Assembly: GCA_034429715.1 (NCBI GenBank)
Contig: DAOUFR010000112.1
Span: forward strand, 13,613 to 77,612
From: CAIMUM01 sp034429715
GTDB lineage: Bacteria > Chloroflexota > Dehalococcoidia > GIF9 > UBA5629
Length of the DNA stretch: 64,000 nucleotides
Direction: 5' to 3'
Below the pieces are notes generated by a model, which was given only the letters and a program-made list of their open reading frames with translations, was not told the origin of the DNA and did no database searches. Position numbers and translations under genes: made by a program. Below are positions 9,162 through 17,683 of this stretch, in pieces (position 1 is the first letter of the stretch; each line of letters starts with the position of its first letter).

Positions 9162-9611
9162 ATGGCCATCAATAAGGAACTTGCAGCGCCATGCGGTCTC
9201 TACTGCGGAGTTTGCGGAATCTACATAGCCACCAGGGACAATAATGAAAAATTTAAAGAGAAGCTGGCCCCTGTTTACGGTGTTAAGCCCGAAGACCTGG
9301 TATGCGATGGATGCCTCTCTCAGCGCGTCTGGTCTTATTGCCAGGACTGCCCGATTAAAACGTGTTGCCTGAATAAAAAAATAGAGGGATGCCACCAGTG
9401 TAACGAATTCCCCTGCCGCTACATAGATAATTTCCCGATCCCTGTCGGCAAGAAGGTTATACTACGATCCATTCCCGGATGGCGGGAGCTCGGTACGGAA
9501 AAGTGGATACAGGAGGAGCAGAAACGCTATAATTGTCCCCATTGCGGCGCTGCGACCTTCCGTGGAGCCAAGCGTTGTCGTAGCTGCAAGGAACCTATCG
9601 ATCTCGACTAA
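9162..9611 (+). CDS. DUF3795-type cysteine-rich protein
   Basis: 149 aa from the ATG at 9162, chosen because GAGGGGG lies just upstream and the sequence from here (MAINKELAAPCGLYCGVCGIY) matches the usual N-terminus of DUF3795 proteins. The frame stays open upstream to 9036, but that part looks non-coding. The body has many paired cysteines (CDGCLS, CQDCPIKTCC, CHQCNEFPC). A C-terminal zinc-ribbon-like segment reads CPHCGAATFRGAKRCRSC. It is probably a small metal-binding cytoplasmic protein. Function unknown. Confidence 0.8.
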   Translation: MAINKELAAPCGLYCGVCGIYIATRDNNEKFKEKLAPVYGVKPEDLVCDGCLSQRVWSYCQDCPIKTCCLNKKIEGCHQCNEFPCRYIDNFPIPVGKKVILRSIPGWRELGTEKWIQEEQKRYNCPHCGAATFRGAKRCRSCKEPIDLD

Positions 9612-9621
9612 AATTCGCGTC

Positions 9622-10761
9622 ATGCTCAGAATAATTGTAGCCCTCATCGTTATTATTCTGGCTGCGGGCTGTTCCACCCCCCAGCAGCAGCCGGCACCAC
9701 AAGCCCAGCCCGAACAGGTTAAGATCGGGGCCTTACTGGGCTTAAGCGGCGATATAGCAACATCTTACGGTCAAGCGCAAAAAAAGGGGGTTGAGCTGGC
9801 CGTTAGCGAGGTCAACGGTAGCAATTACCTGGGCGAGGGCAAACAACTCAAGCTTGTCATAGCAGACGCCGGACCCGGCGCAGACACCGCTTTCTCCGCC
9901 ATGACCCGATTGATTGAAACCGACAATGTCTCAGCCGTCATAGGCCCCACACTGTCTACACAGGCCTACAAAGCCGACCCTGTAGCTCAGATTCACAAGG
10001 TGCCGGTGATAGCAGTGAGCAACACGGCCCCGGGTATAACGGAAATGGGCGATTTTATCTTCCGCTGCAGCTTGCCCGAGACGACCGTTATCGGAGGCAC
10101 CATTAAAGCTGCGGCCAGCCAGCTGCGCGTGGTGAAAGTCGCCTATCTCTGGGGCAAGGATGACGACTACACCATTGCCGGCTATAAAGCTTTTACCGAT
10201 GCCGTAGCAAAAAACGGCCTGAAGGTACTGGCGGATGAAACATTCAACCGCGGCGATACAGACTTTAAACCGCAGCTGGAAAGGATCACAGCAAAGGGAC
10301 CCGACGCAATACTCGTTTCCGCTCTGGCCAAAGAAGCTGCAGCCATCATAATTCAGGCACGGTCCCTCGGCTACACCGGTATCATTATCGGCGGAAATGG
10401 CTTCAATTCAACTGACGTTATTAAACAGGCCGGCAGCTACGCAGAGGGAGTTATGGCCGGCACGGCATGGAATATCGCCAGCATCAATACCAGGAACCTG
10501 GAATTCATATCCGCCTATCAGAAAGCTTATGGAATCAAACCGGACCAGTTTGCCGCTCAGGCTTATACCGGCACCTGGCTGCTGGCCAACGCCATCCGGA
10601 CCGCCGGCAACTCTGATCCCCAGACCATTAGAGATGCGCTGGCAGGTATATCCAATTTTACTACGCCTATGGGATCGTTCAGCTTCACACAGGACAGGGA
10701 ACCTGTTCATCCCGCCGTTGTGCAGATCGTGAAAAACGGAAGATTCACCATTTTTAAATGA
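9622..10761 (+). CDS. Branched-chain-amino-acid-type ABC substrate-binding lipoprotein
   Basis: Periplasmic-binding-protein type I (LivK/Leu-Ile-Val-binding family), 379 aa from ATG 9622. This start gives a clean lipoprotein signal, LIVIILAAGC with Cys17; the open frame further upstream overlaps the DUF3795 gene and is disregarded. Typical motifs are KIGALLGLSGDIA, FSAMTRLIETDNVSAVIGP and VPVIAVSNTAPGIT. No permease or ATPase genes for this transporter family are nearby, so it may use components encoded elsewhere or serve as a stand-alone sensor. Only 10 bases separate it from the DUF3795 stop, suggesting co-transcription. Ligand unknown. Confidence 0.85.
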   Translation: MLRIIVALIVIILAAGCSTPQQQPAPQAQPEQVKIGALLGLSGDIATSYGQAQKKGVELAVSEVNGSNYLGEGKQLKLVIADAGPGADTAFSAMTRLIETDNVSAVIGPTLSTQAYKADPVAQIHKVPVIAVSNTAPGITEMGDFIFRCSLPETTVIGGTIKAAASQLRVVKVAYLWGKDDDYTIAGYKAFTDAVAKNGLKVLADETFNRGDTDFKPQLERITAKGPDAILVSALAKEAAAIIIQARSLGYTGIIIGGNGFNSTDVIKQAGSYAEGVMAGTAWNIASINTRNLEFISAYQKAYGIKPDQFAAQAYTGTWLLANAIRTAGNSDPQTIRDALAGISNFTTPMGSFSFTQDREPVHPAVVQIVKNGRFTIFK

Positions 10762-10808
10762 TGCTCTCCGGCAGGGATTCCCGGCGATAACATCAACCAC
10801 GAGGCCTG

Positions 10809-10817
10809 TGCTATAAT
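10809..10817 (+). promoter_or_regulatory. Extended -10 promoter element before the DUF47 gene
   Basis: TG-C-TATAAT (10809-10817) is a perfect extended -10, ending 11 bases before the ATG at 10829. No good -35 is present, and there is no Shine-Dalgarno between this element and the ATG. The transcript would have almost no leader. Confidence 0.55.
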
Positions 10818-10828
10818 CGCTCTGTAAA

Positions 10829-11461
10829 ATGTTTAAATTAAACCTGATGCCCAGGGGCGACAAGTTCTTCGACCTCTTTGAGGTCAGCACAAAGAACATG
10901 GTCAAAGCAGCCGAAAATCTCAAGGAGCTTATATACAGCTGGGACAGCATTGACCAGAAACTGGAGGAGATGGATAGGATCGAGCATCAGGGTGATACCA
11001 TAACCCACGAAATCATGTTCCAGCTTAACCGTTCCTTTATAACACCTTTCGACAGGGAGGATATCGGTATGCTGGCGCACTCTCTGGACGATGTCACCGA
11101 CCTCATCCAGGCGACTGCCGACACCATGGTTCTATATAAAGTCAGGGAACCCGGCAAACGGGCGCGTGAGCTCGCAGATATCCTGGTCCAGATAACTACC
11201 GAGGTGGAAAATGTGATGCCCAGCCTCAGGCGCCATAACGCCAACCTTGAGAAAATCCTGAACAGCTGCGTGGAGATAAACAGGCTGGAAAACGTGGCGG
11301 ACAAGATCTACCGCACGGCGCTCAAGGAGTTGTTTGAGGATTCAAATGATATCACGGATATCATTAAGTGGCGCGAAATATACGAGCATATGGAGAGCGC
11401 CACCGATATGTGTGAGGATGTCGCCAACGTGCTTGAGGGCGTAGCCCTGAAACACGCTTGA
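10829..11461 (+). CDS. DUF47 (PhoU-like) protein
   Basis: 210 aa, all-helical. Family motifs include FFDLFEVSTKNMVKAAENL near the N-terminus, DRIEHQGDTITHEI (about 48-61), LNRSFITPFDREDI (about 67-80) and a late EINRLENVADKIYR. DUF47 proteins are PhoU-like and usually accompany a PitA-type phosphate permease as its regulator. No permease gene is adjacent, so its partner must be elsewhere or lost. The ATG lies just after an extended -10 with no Shine-Dalgarno, suggesting near-leaderless translation. Confidence 0.85.
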   Translation: MFKLNLMPRGDKFFDLFEVSTKNMVKAAENLKELIYSWDSIDQKLEEMDRIEHQGDTITHEIMFQLNRSFITPFDREDIGMLAHSLDDVTDLIQATADTMVLYKVREPGKRARELADILVQITTEVENVMPSLRRHNANLEKILNSCVEINRLENVADKIYRTALKELFEDSNDITDIIKWREIYEHMESATDMCEDVANVLEGVALKHA

Positions 11462-11525
11462 ATACTTAGCCATACTGTCCGGGTCGGCGCCGGTTACACA
11501 CAGCTTTATAAAAGGACGATGAAAT

Positions 11526-12098
11526 ATGACTATCAAAGAGCTCGTTTATAAAAACCGCAGCTACCGCCGCTTTTTTCAAGACACAGCGGTCTCCCTTGAC
11601 ACTCTGAAGGAGCTTGTTGACCTTGGCAGGATGTCAGCCTCCGCTATGAACCTGCAGCCTCTCAAGTATATTTTATCCAACGATGCGGCCGGGAATGCCG
11701 CCATTTTCGCAAACATCGGATGGGCAGCCTACCTCAAGGACTGGGGTGGGCCCCCCGAGGGGGAAAAGCCTTCGGCGTATATTATCATGCTGGGAGATAC
11801 GGAGATCAGCAAAAATGTGGTATGGGACCACGGGATCGCCGCACAGAGTATCCTGCTTGGCGCCACGGAAAGAGGGTTGGGTGGCTGCATGATTGCCACG
11901 ATACGCAAGGCCGACCTGGCAAAAGCTCTAAATATCAGCCCACGTTATGAGATACTGCTGGTTATCGCCATCGGGAAACCAAAGGAGCAGGTCGTGGTCG
12001 ACCCGCTGGATCAGAACGGAGAGTCGAAATACTGGCGAGACAGCCAGGCTGTACATCATGTGCCCAAGCGCTTGTTGAAGGACATCATCATCGGATAA
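11526..12098 (+). CDS. Nitroreductase-family flavoprotein
   Basis: 190 aa. The N-terminal NRSYRRFFQD and the SASAMNLQPLKY segment correspond to the FMN-binding start of the nitroreductase fold. IAAQSILLGATERGLGGC and YEILLVIAIGKPKE complete the core. It should bind FMN, dimerise and transfer electrons from NAD(P)H or ferredoxin to an unknown acceptor. AAAGGA precedes the ATG. It is convergent with the anti-sigma-factor gene. Substrate cannot be predicted. Confidence 0.82.
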   Translation: MTIKELVYKNRSYRRFFQDTAVSLDTLKELVDLGRMSASAMNLQPLKYILSNDAAGNAAIFANIGWAAYLKDWGGPPEGEKPSAYIIMLGDTEISKNVVWDHGIAAQSILLGATERGLGGCMIATIRKADLAKALNISPRYEILLVIAIGKPKEQVVVDPLDQNGESKYWRDSQAVHHVPKRLLKDIIIG

Positions 12099-12119
12099 GC
12101 AGGCTGCCGATATAACGGC

Positions 12120-12563
12120 TTACTCGGAAGTCCTCTTTACCAGCAGCAGGCGGTTACCTTCTCCCTCGCTGTAACTGTAGTCAACCCGGTCCATCATCTT
12201 TTTCATCATATATATGCCCAGGCCACCCGCTTTACGGTCCTCAAGCGCGCTGCCCACCTCCGGCAACGGGACGGACGCAGGATCAAATTTCTTACCTCGA
12301 TCCCTGATGGTAATAATGATATCGGGGCCGTTTAGAGCACATGAAATCTGGAAAAAACCACCCCTGCCGCCGTAAGCATGCTTGACCACGTTGGTGCTTG
12401 CTTCATCAACCGCTGTCTCGAAGGCAAATACATATTTGTCCAACTTTCGCTGCTGTAACCAGTTAACCACAAAATCTACAATCACCGGTATGTCTTTGAG
12501 TACTGCGCTCTCCAGGATAAGCGTATCTCCATTCATGCCTGCTGCCCGTTGTTGATCGTCCAT
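12120..12563 (-). CDS. Anti-sigma regulatory factor (RsbW/SpoIIAB-like ATPase)
   Basis: 147 aa GHKL-ATPase domain protein. The N-box is seen as AVDEASTNVVKHAYGG, the G1 box as IRDRGKKFDP and the G2 box as GLGIYMMKKMMD. Proteins of this type bind and phosphorylate an anti-anti-sigma (STAS) partner or hold a sigma factor. Neither a STAS protein nor a sigma factor is encoded next to it. The upstream gene, 25 bases away on the same strand, is a CDF-like membrane protein, so they probably share a transcript. An RsbRD-domain protein is encoded at 35477-35980, but a link is only a guess. Confidence 0.85.
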   Translation of the reverse strand: MDDQQRAAGMNGDTLILESAVLKDIPVIVDFVVNWLQQRKLDKYVFAFETAVDEASTNVVKHAYGGRGGFFQISCALNGPDIIITIRDRGKKFDPASVPLPEVGSALEDRKAGGLGIYMMKKMMDRVDYSYSEGEGNRLLLVKRTSE

Positions 12564-12588
12564 GATTATTTGCCTGTAACCCGATTAT

Positions 12589-13506
12589 TTATGCTACTGC
12601 CGCTGTTGCGGGTGAGATAACAATTTGGCTGCCGCTGATCTTGCTTTCCAGACTGGATTTGATGGAGTCGATCACCTTCTGAACCTCGGACATCTTTCTT
12701 TCGCCGTCGAACTCCAAAAAGATCTCGACGTAAACATTGGCTCCTGAACGTCTTGAACGTATCCCGTGAATAGCTTCGTATTCATCGAAATAGCGTGCCA
12801 GTTCCCTGAGTATAATGATCTGGAGCGACTCTTCCAGGGCACGATCCAGCAGATCGTAGACAGACATGGTGCTGATGTTGTATATGGATTGGACGATGAA
12901 AAGCCCGATGATGACGGAGCCGATAGGGTCCACATAGCTGGCCCACGGCTGATCGCTGAATATAGCGCTCAGTGCCAGCGAGATTATTACTAATACGGAA
13001 GCAATTGTCTTAAAACGGTACATGCGCCATAGCGACTCCAGAACGGGCGAGTATTCCTCCTTCGCCAGGTGATAATCGTGCCGCCATAGCCAGGCGCTGG
13101 TCAGCAGGGCGATAGCTGAAAATACAATAGCAAGGTCCAGTCCACCCGCATGCAGCTCCTCCGGATGCTGAAACCTCTCCACGGTATGCCCGATAACGAT
13201 TATGAGTGATATGACCAGAACCACAGCCACAATCAAGCCCGAAAAACTTTCCAGCTTGCCGTACCCATAGTTGTAACCCTCGGTTCGGCCCCGGTTGACT
13301 TTCCGGATGCTCAGATAAGACAGAAATACCGCGGTAACCAGCCCGATATTCTTGAGGATTTCCGATTCAAGAGTCAGTGAATTGGCTATTACTGCGGCAA
13401 TTACACCGGTGATAAGCCCGAATATCCCCAGCAGCAGGCCCAAAAGGATGGATTTTTCCTTGGCCTTACTATGGTCAGCCGGCTTTGTTACTTTATCATT
13501 CGACAT
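12589..13506 (-). CDS. Cation diffusion facilitator-like membrane protein lacking the usual metal site
   Basis: 305 aa, about six membrane segments between residues 20 and 220, then a cytoplasmic ferredoxin-like domain (about 225-300, RSGANVYVEIFLEFDGE). The loop signature YGYGKLESFSGL and the VDPIGSVIIG segment place it in the CDF superfamily. However, the paired Asp/His residues that bind Zn or Fe in TM2 and TM5 are not where expected: TM2 reads LESEILKNIG instead of a D/H-x3-D pattern, and TM5 reads MYRFKTIASVL. It may carry another ion or act as a sensor. AAAAGGT precedes the ATG. Confidence 0.75.
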   Translation of the reverse strand: MSNDKVTKPADHSKAKEKSILLGLLLGIFGLITGVIAAVIANSLTLESEILKNIGLVTAVFLSYLSIRKVNRGRTEGYNYGYGKLESFSGLIVAVVLVISLIIVIGHTVERFQHPEELHAGGLDLAIVFSAIALLTSAWLWRHDYHLAKEEYSPVLESLWRMYRFKTIASVLVIISLALSAIFSDQPWASYVDPIGSVIIGLFIVQSIYNISTMSVYDLLDRALEESLQIIILRELARYFDEYEAIHGIRSRRSGANVYVEIFLEFDGERKMSEVQKVIDSIKSSLESKISGSQIVISPATAAVA

Positions 13507-13650
13507 TAATTACCTTTTAAATCCTGCTCTGTATCATCAATGTAAGCCTGATTATTTTGGCATGATTTGATTTATTATTCAAAGAATAACACCACCATAT
13601 TCCCAAAACAATGAAGGGGCGTTATAATGGAGCTAATATATTGGGATATG

Positions 13651-13656
13651 TATAAT
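13651..13656 (+). promoter_or_regulatory. Perfect -10 element just before the Ig-like lipoprotein gene
   Basis: TATAAT (13651-13656) lies 5 bases before ATG 13662, so transcription would begin at or beside the start codon. No Shine-Dalgarno and no convincing -35 are seen. Another TATAAT is at 13623-13628 and could give a normal leader instead. Confidence 0.35.
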
Positions 13657-13661
13657 TAGCT

Positions 13662-14381
13662 ATGTTGTTTGAGCTGGAACGGCGGCACATCTCACCGGCA
13701 ATATCGATACTTATACTTACGTTGATGTTGATAGGTGCCTCCTGCACGGTGGATGAATTACCGCAACCGGTAGACAATCCAGCTAATCCTCCGGTCGTCG
13801 ACAACAGCGCTACCTGTGTTATACTTGACATCTCGTCTTTCGTTGCTCAACCTAAAACTATAATACTGGGCGAGCAGACAGTCCTTTCCTGGAAAACGGT
13901 CGCCGCTACTTCTCTTTCCATCGATCCAGGCATTGGAAGTATCAGCGTGGACAGCGACAGTATCATCGTGACACCGAAAGCAACCACGCTGTATACATTG
14001 AGAGCGTCCGACGGATGTTATGAGGTATCTCAAAAATTTCTTGTAATCGTCAAGACAATAGACGGAGAGATCGTATGGCCCGCCGGCAGCTCTGAAAATG
14101 TTACGGCCGAACCGATATACGAAGGCTGGAGCCACTATCCAAATAAATATGTTGAATGGACAATACTCGATCGGAATAAATATGCCGAGAGCGATATATA
14201 TAATTGCTGGCACCAGGGACGTATCATCAACAAACACAGCGAATGGATTATGACGGAGGTTACCGTCAGCGGCAAAGTGGTAGCGAGTACCATATCACCC
14301 TCAGAACAGGTGATTTATGTCACCAGTATAGATTGCCTGCAATTGCCGGAACTTAAGTGGAAGTGGAAGGTCTCCAAGTAG
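13662..14381 (+). CDS. Hypothetical lipoprotein with an Ig-like domain
   Basis: 239 aa. A positively charged start and hydrophobic stretch end in LMLIGASC (Cys about 28), a plausible lipoprotein signal. Residues about 55-125 form an Ig/PKD-like beta domain: FVAQPKTIILGEQTVLSWKT, then TLYTLRASDG, the common pattern for extracytoplasmic adhesive or spacer domains. The rest (EPIYEGWSHYPNKYVEWTI) is unrecognised. It heads a run of three plus-strand lipoprotein genes. No function can be assigned. Confidence 0.65.
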   Translation: MLFELERRHISPAISILILTLMLIGASCTVDELPQPVDNPANPPVVDNSATCVILDISSFVAQPKTIILGEQTVLSWKTVAATSLSIDPGIGSISVDSDSIIVTPKATTLYTLRASDGCYEVSQKFLVIVKTIDGEIVWPAGSSENVTAEPIYEGWSHYPNKYVEWTILDRNKYAESDIYNCWHQGRIINKHSEWIMTEVTVSGKVVASTISPSEQVIYVTSIDCLQLPELKWKWKVSK

Positions 14382-14426
14382 TTTTCTACCAGACCATATC
14401 GATATATAGGATGTTGGATAAGGCTT

Positions 14427-15800
14427 ATGATTAGCATGTGGAACAGAATAGCCGTTATCGTACTTTTAATCTGTATCTCAACGCTCTCCCTGTCCTGCTT
14501 TATCTTTGAACGTGCCACCGATCATTATAAGGCGGGAAATGAATTATACAGCCAGAAGCAGTGGGATAAGGCAATCGAAGAGTATACCAAGGCTATCAGC
14601 ATGGATTCCAATCAGCCCTTCTTTTACATCAACAGGGCGCTGACCTACAACCAGATAGGCGAATATGATCTGGCTATCGCGGATTGCACCAGGGCAATAA
14701 ACAAGAAGAGCAACATCGCATTAGCCTATACCACGCGCGCCTCCGCCTATAATGAAAAAGGCCAATATCAACTGGCATTGGCTGATTCACTGAAGGCTAT
14801 TGAGCTGAGCCCCAAGACTGCCCTGGGCTACATCAATAAGGGCTGGGCGCTCTACGGCCTGGGCAAGTTCAAGGAATCGATACTGGCCTGTACCGATGGT
14901 ATCGCCGCCGAGCCGACCAGGGCCATGGCCTATATATTCAGGGCCATGAACCACAATGAGATGGGCAACTACGAAAATGCGATGGCTGACTGCAACAAAG
15001 CTATTGAGCTCGATCCCACGCTGCCGCTGGCATATGTCAACCGCGCCTGGGTGTACAACCAGACCGCTGTTTATGAAAAGGCTATTGAGGACTGCAACAC
15101 GGCGATCAGTCTGGATCCCAGGATTGCCACGGCTTACGTGAACCGTTCCTGGGCACAGACAGCCAGAGGTAATTTCGATCTCGCAATAGCTGACTGCGAT
15201 ACCGCCATCAAGCTTAATCCCAACCTGCCGGGAGCATATGTTCAACGCGCCTGGGCCTACTTCGAGAAATATCCATATGATCTTTCTAAAGACTGGTGGC
15301 AGATGGGCATGGATGACTGCAACAAGGCCATTGAATTGAATCCCAAATCCGCCCTGGCTTATAACATGAGAGCACGCGGATATATTTTAAAGGAAGAGTA
15401 CCGCCTTGCTATTGCCGATGCTACCAAAGCGATGGACCTGAGCTCAGAATTTGCACTGCCTGACATCACGCGCGCCTGGGCCTTTAATAATCTCCGCCTT
15501 TGGGACCTGGCCATAGAGGACTGTGACGTAGCCATATCCAAAAACCCCAAGCTGGCGGCGGCCTGGGCAAACCGTGCCTGGGCTTACAACGGCAAGGGCA
15601 TGTTCGATAAAGCGCTGTCGGATATAAACGAGGCCATCCGGCTTCAATATGACTTTGCCTGGGCTTATTTTACCCGGGCCATAATACATAAGAACCTGCA
15701 TGATTACGAGCAGGCGAAATCCGACATCGAACTCTGCCTTCAATACACAACTGATCCCAAGCTTATCGAGGCCGCCAGAGCGCTCTACGCCACACTTTGA
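14427..15800 (+). CDS. TPR-repeat lipoprotein
   Basis: 457 aa. Signal peptide with lipobox-like LSLSC (Cys about 25), then about twelve consecutive 34-residue TPR units from residue 32 to the C-terminus. The repeats follow the pattern A-x2-D-x-ALAD-x-KAI-x-L-x-P, with A-Y-x-NRAWAYN at helix A. One unit is widened by an insertion (FEKYPYDLSKDWWQMG). It is probably surface- or periplasm-exposed and works as a protein-binding scaffold. GGATAAGG stands just before the ATG. The TPR arrays make this region repetitive at DNA level. Confidence 0.85.
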   Translation: MISMWNRIAVIVLLICISTLSLSCFIFERATDHYKAGNELYSQKQWDKAIEEYTKAISMDSNQPFFYINRALTYNQIGEYDLAIADCTRAINKKSNIALAYTTRASAYNEKGQYQLALADSLKAIELSPKTALGYINKGWALYGLGKFKESILACTDGIAAEPTRAMAYIFRAMNHNEMGNYENAMADCNKAIELDPTLPLAYVNRAWVYNQTAVYEKAIEDCNTAISLDPRIATAYVNRSWAQTARGNFDLAIADCDTAIKLNPNLPGAYVQRAWAYFEKYPYDLSKDWWQMGMDDCNKAIELNPKSALAYNMRARGYILKEEYRLAIADATKAMDLSSEFALPDITRAWAFNNLRLWDLAIEDCDVAISKNPKLAAAWANRAWAYNGKGMFDKALSDINEAIRLQYDFAWAYFTRAIIHKNLHDYEQAKSDIELCLQYTTDPKLIEAARALYATL

Positions 15801-15832
15801 CTTATAACATATTTAGGTCTTATGATAACAAC

Positions 15833-17671
15833 ATGAACTCACCGGCAGCACGGTTGGTCAACCTCATTTTATGTCTGGCTTTGCTTTTTTCTATCGGCTG
15901 TACTGCCTCTCCCGCCACGCCTGACGTGATACCGGCTGCTTCACAGTCGATCCCGGCGGCACATACGAGAAAACTGCAAACATCTCCCTTCGAAGGCGGC
16001 AGCGCCGTCATTTTCGTTCTCAATCAGATCGATGATGACAAATACATTGAGGCTGTGCAGGAGATTATCCGGGTCTTCGCGGAAAACGATGCATCCCTTG
16101 ATGTCGCCGTGAAACCCCCTGAAAAGAATTTCGGCCTGAACGAAAGCACCCGGGAACTGACCTATTTTTCTGATGCCGGTATCCTCGATACCAGCGTAGA
16201 TGGCCATTACGTTAGCTGGCTGAAGCCTCAGACCTCGCTGACCGGTGACGAATACAAAACATTCACAGCTAACCTTGTATTGACTCGCGATCAGATTAAA
16301 TACATATTCGGTTCGGCGGTTTTTTCCTGCTTACTGCCGACAGCGGCTATTAATGAGGCCAACTACAGGGCTCTACAGGACAGCGGCTTCAAGGTTATCG
16401 CTTACAGCGATTCAGATGCCCTCAAACCTTCAATCAAACCGGTGAACTGGTCGGGACAGGTGGATACCGGAGGGCTTTACCGTCTGCCCGTTGTTGGCAA
16501 AGTCGACCTTTCCCAGAAGTTCGATAACTCCACCGTGCTGTACGGTGCGGTTAAACAGAGCATCAACTCTCTCGGCGTGGCCGTCATCGAATTACCCGTC
16601 GCTTCGGTGCTGGACTTAAATAACAAACCTGATCCTGCAAAATTACTGCAGTTGTCAGCGCTCGTTAAGTCCTGCCAGGGTCTTGGAGAGGTTACCACGC
16701 TGGAGAACTGGTACGAGTATATCATTAGCTGTCCGCTGGATTCCCAGGGCTTAAAGCGGCCTCTTCCCCCTTACCACGGTGGACCCATTATCATTTTCAG
16801 GCTGGACGATGTTGCCAGAGGTTACCGGGAAGATGTGGTGCACGAAATAATCAAGGTCTTTGAGCGAAACGGCGTGCCGCTGGACTGCGGAGTCGTCTCC
16901 AGCGTGGACGGTACCGAATCATATGAGATCCCCTGGCTGAAACAATACGTCGATGACAACGTGGTTGGCATCAGTGTTCATGGCTATGACTGGACCTATT
17001 ATCAACTGGATATCAAGCAGAATTACCTGAAGCATCTTGATGAAAATCCGTGCATTAATGTGTATGCCGCCAAGGCAGAGGCCGAAAAAGCCAAGGTTAC
17101 CTATGAGGAACTGAAATACAAACTGATACAGGCACGATGCAAATTCTTGAAATATTTCGGCATCAATCCCGTATCTTTCACCGTCCCGACAGATTATTAC
17201 GACGAACTCGGATATAAAGCGATACAGGACGCCGGATACAAAGTGTTCTCGGTACACAAATCGGTTGAACCATGCCCATCCCTGAAGCCTGTTGACTACA
17301 ACTGTCAAATAGATCTGGAAAAAGGCATGTACCGCATCCCCACAGCATCCGACATGTGCATCTGGTACAACTGCCAGTGGACCAATGTGATCGATCTGGA
17401 TAAGCCTATGAAACAAAAGGATTACTGCATCTATGTAGACGCCTATGGCGAATCGATGGAGTATAACGACTACGGGATCTCAATCTGCACAACTATGAAT
17501 ACGCTGGGAGTGGCCGCCATAGGGTTACATCCCGATTGTTTTGTGGATAAATACGGCAAGCCGGACATGGCCAAGCTTGAAAAAGTGGATACGCTGATCA
17601 AATGGTTCAAGTCATTTGCGACGATAATGACCTTCGAGCAGTGGTACCGTTACCAAACGGGCGATAAATAG
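15833..17671 (+). CDS. Lipoprotein with two polysaccharide-deacetylase-like domains
   Basis: 612 aa from ATG 15833, preferred over the upstream TTG at 15797 because it gives a proper lipoprotein signal (LILCLALLFSIGC). Two homologous halves follow. The second (from about residue 310) begins GGPIIIFRLDDVARGY and has ISVHGYDWTYY, which resemble the Asp-Asp and His metal ligands of NodB-like deacetylases. The first half begins GGSAVIFVLNQIDDDKY, where the Asp pair is not conserved, so it looks degenerate. The final part of each half ends in a similar LxxWYxYxxxCP or FEQWYRYQ motif. It may trim cell-surface glycans; the adjacent polysaccharide genes are compatible. Substrate unknown. Confidence 0.7.
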   Translation: MNSPAARLVNLILCLALLFSIGCTASPATPDVIPAASQSIPAAHTRKLQTSPFEGGSAVIFVLNQIDDDKYIEAVQEIIRVFAENDASLDVAVKPPEKNFGLNESTRELTYFSDAGILDTSVDGHYVSWLKPQTSLTGDEYKTFTANLVLTRDQIKYIFGSAVFSCLLPTAAINEANYRALQDSGFKVIAYSDSDALKPSIKPVNWSGQVDTGGLYRLPVVGKVDLSQKFDNSTVLYGAVKQSINSLGVAVIELPVASVLDLNNKPDPAKLLQLSALVKSCQGLGEVTTLENWYEYIISCPLDSQGLKRPLPPYHGGPIIIFRLDDVARGYREDVVHEIIKVFERNGVPLDCGVVSSVDGTESYEIPWLKQYVDDNVVGISVHGYDWTYYQLDIKQNYLKHLDENPCINVYAAKAEAEKAKVTYEELKYKLIQARCKFLKYFGINPVSFTVPTDYYDELGYKAIQDAGYKVFSVHKSVEPCPSLKPVDYNCQIDLEKGMYRIPTASDMCIWYNCQWTNVIDLDKPMKQKDYCIYVDAYGESMEYNDYGISICTTMNTLGVAAIGLHPDCFVDKYGKPDMAKLEKVDTLIKWFKSFATIMTFEQWYRYQTGDK

Positions 17672-17683
17672 CCCGAATCAGTA

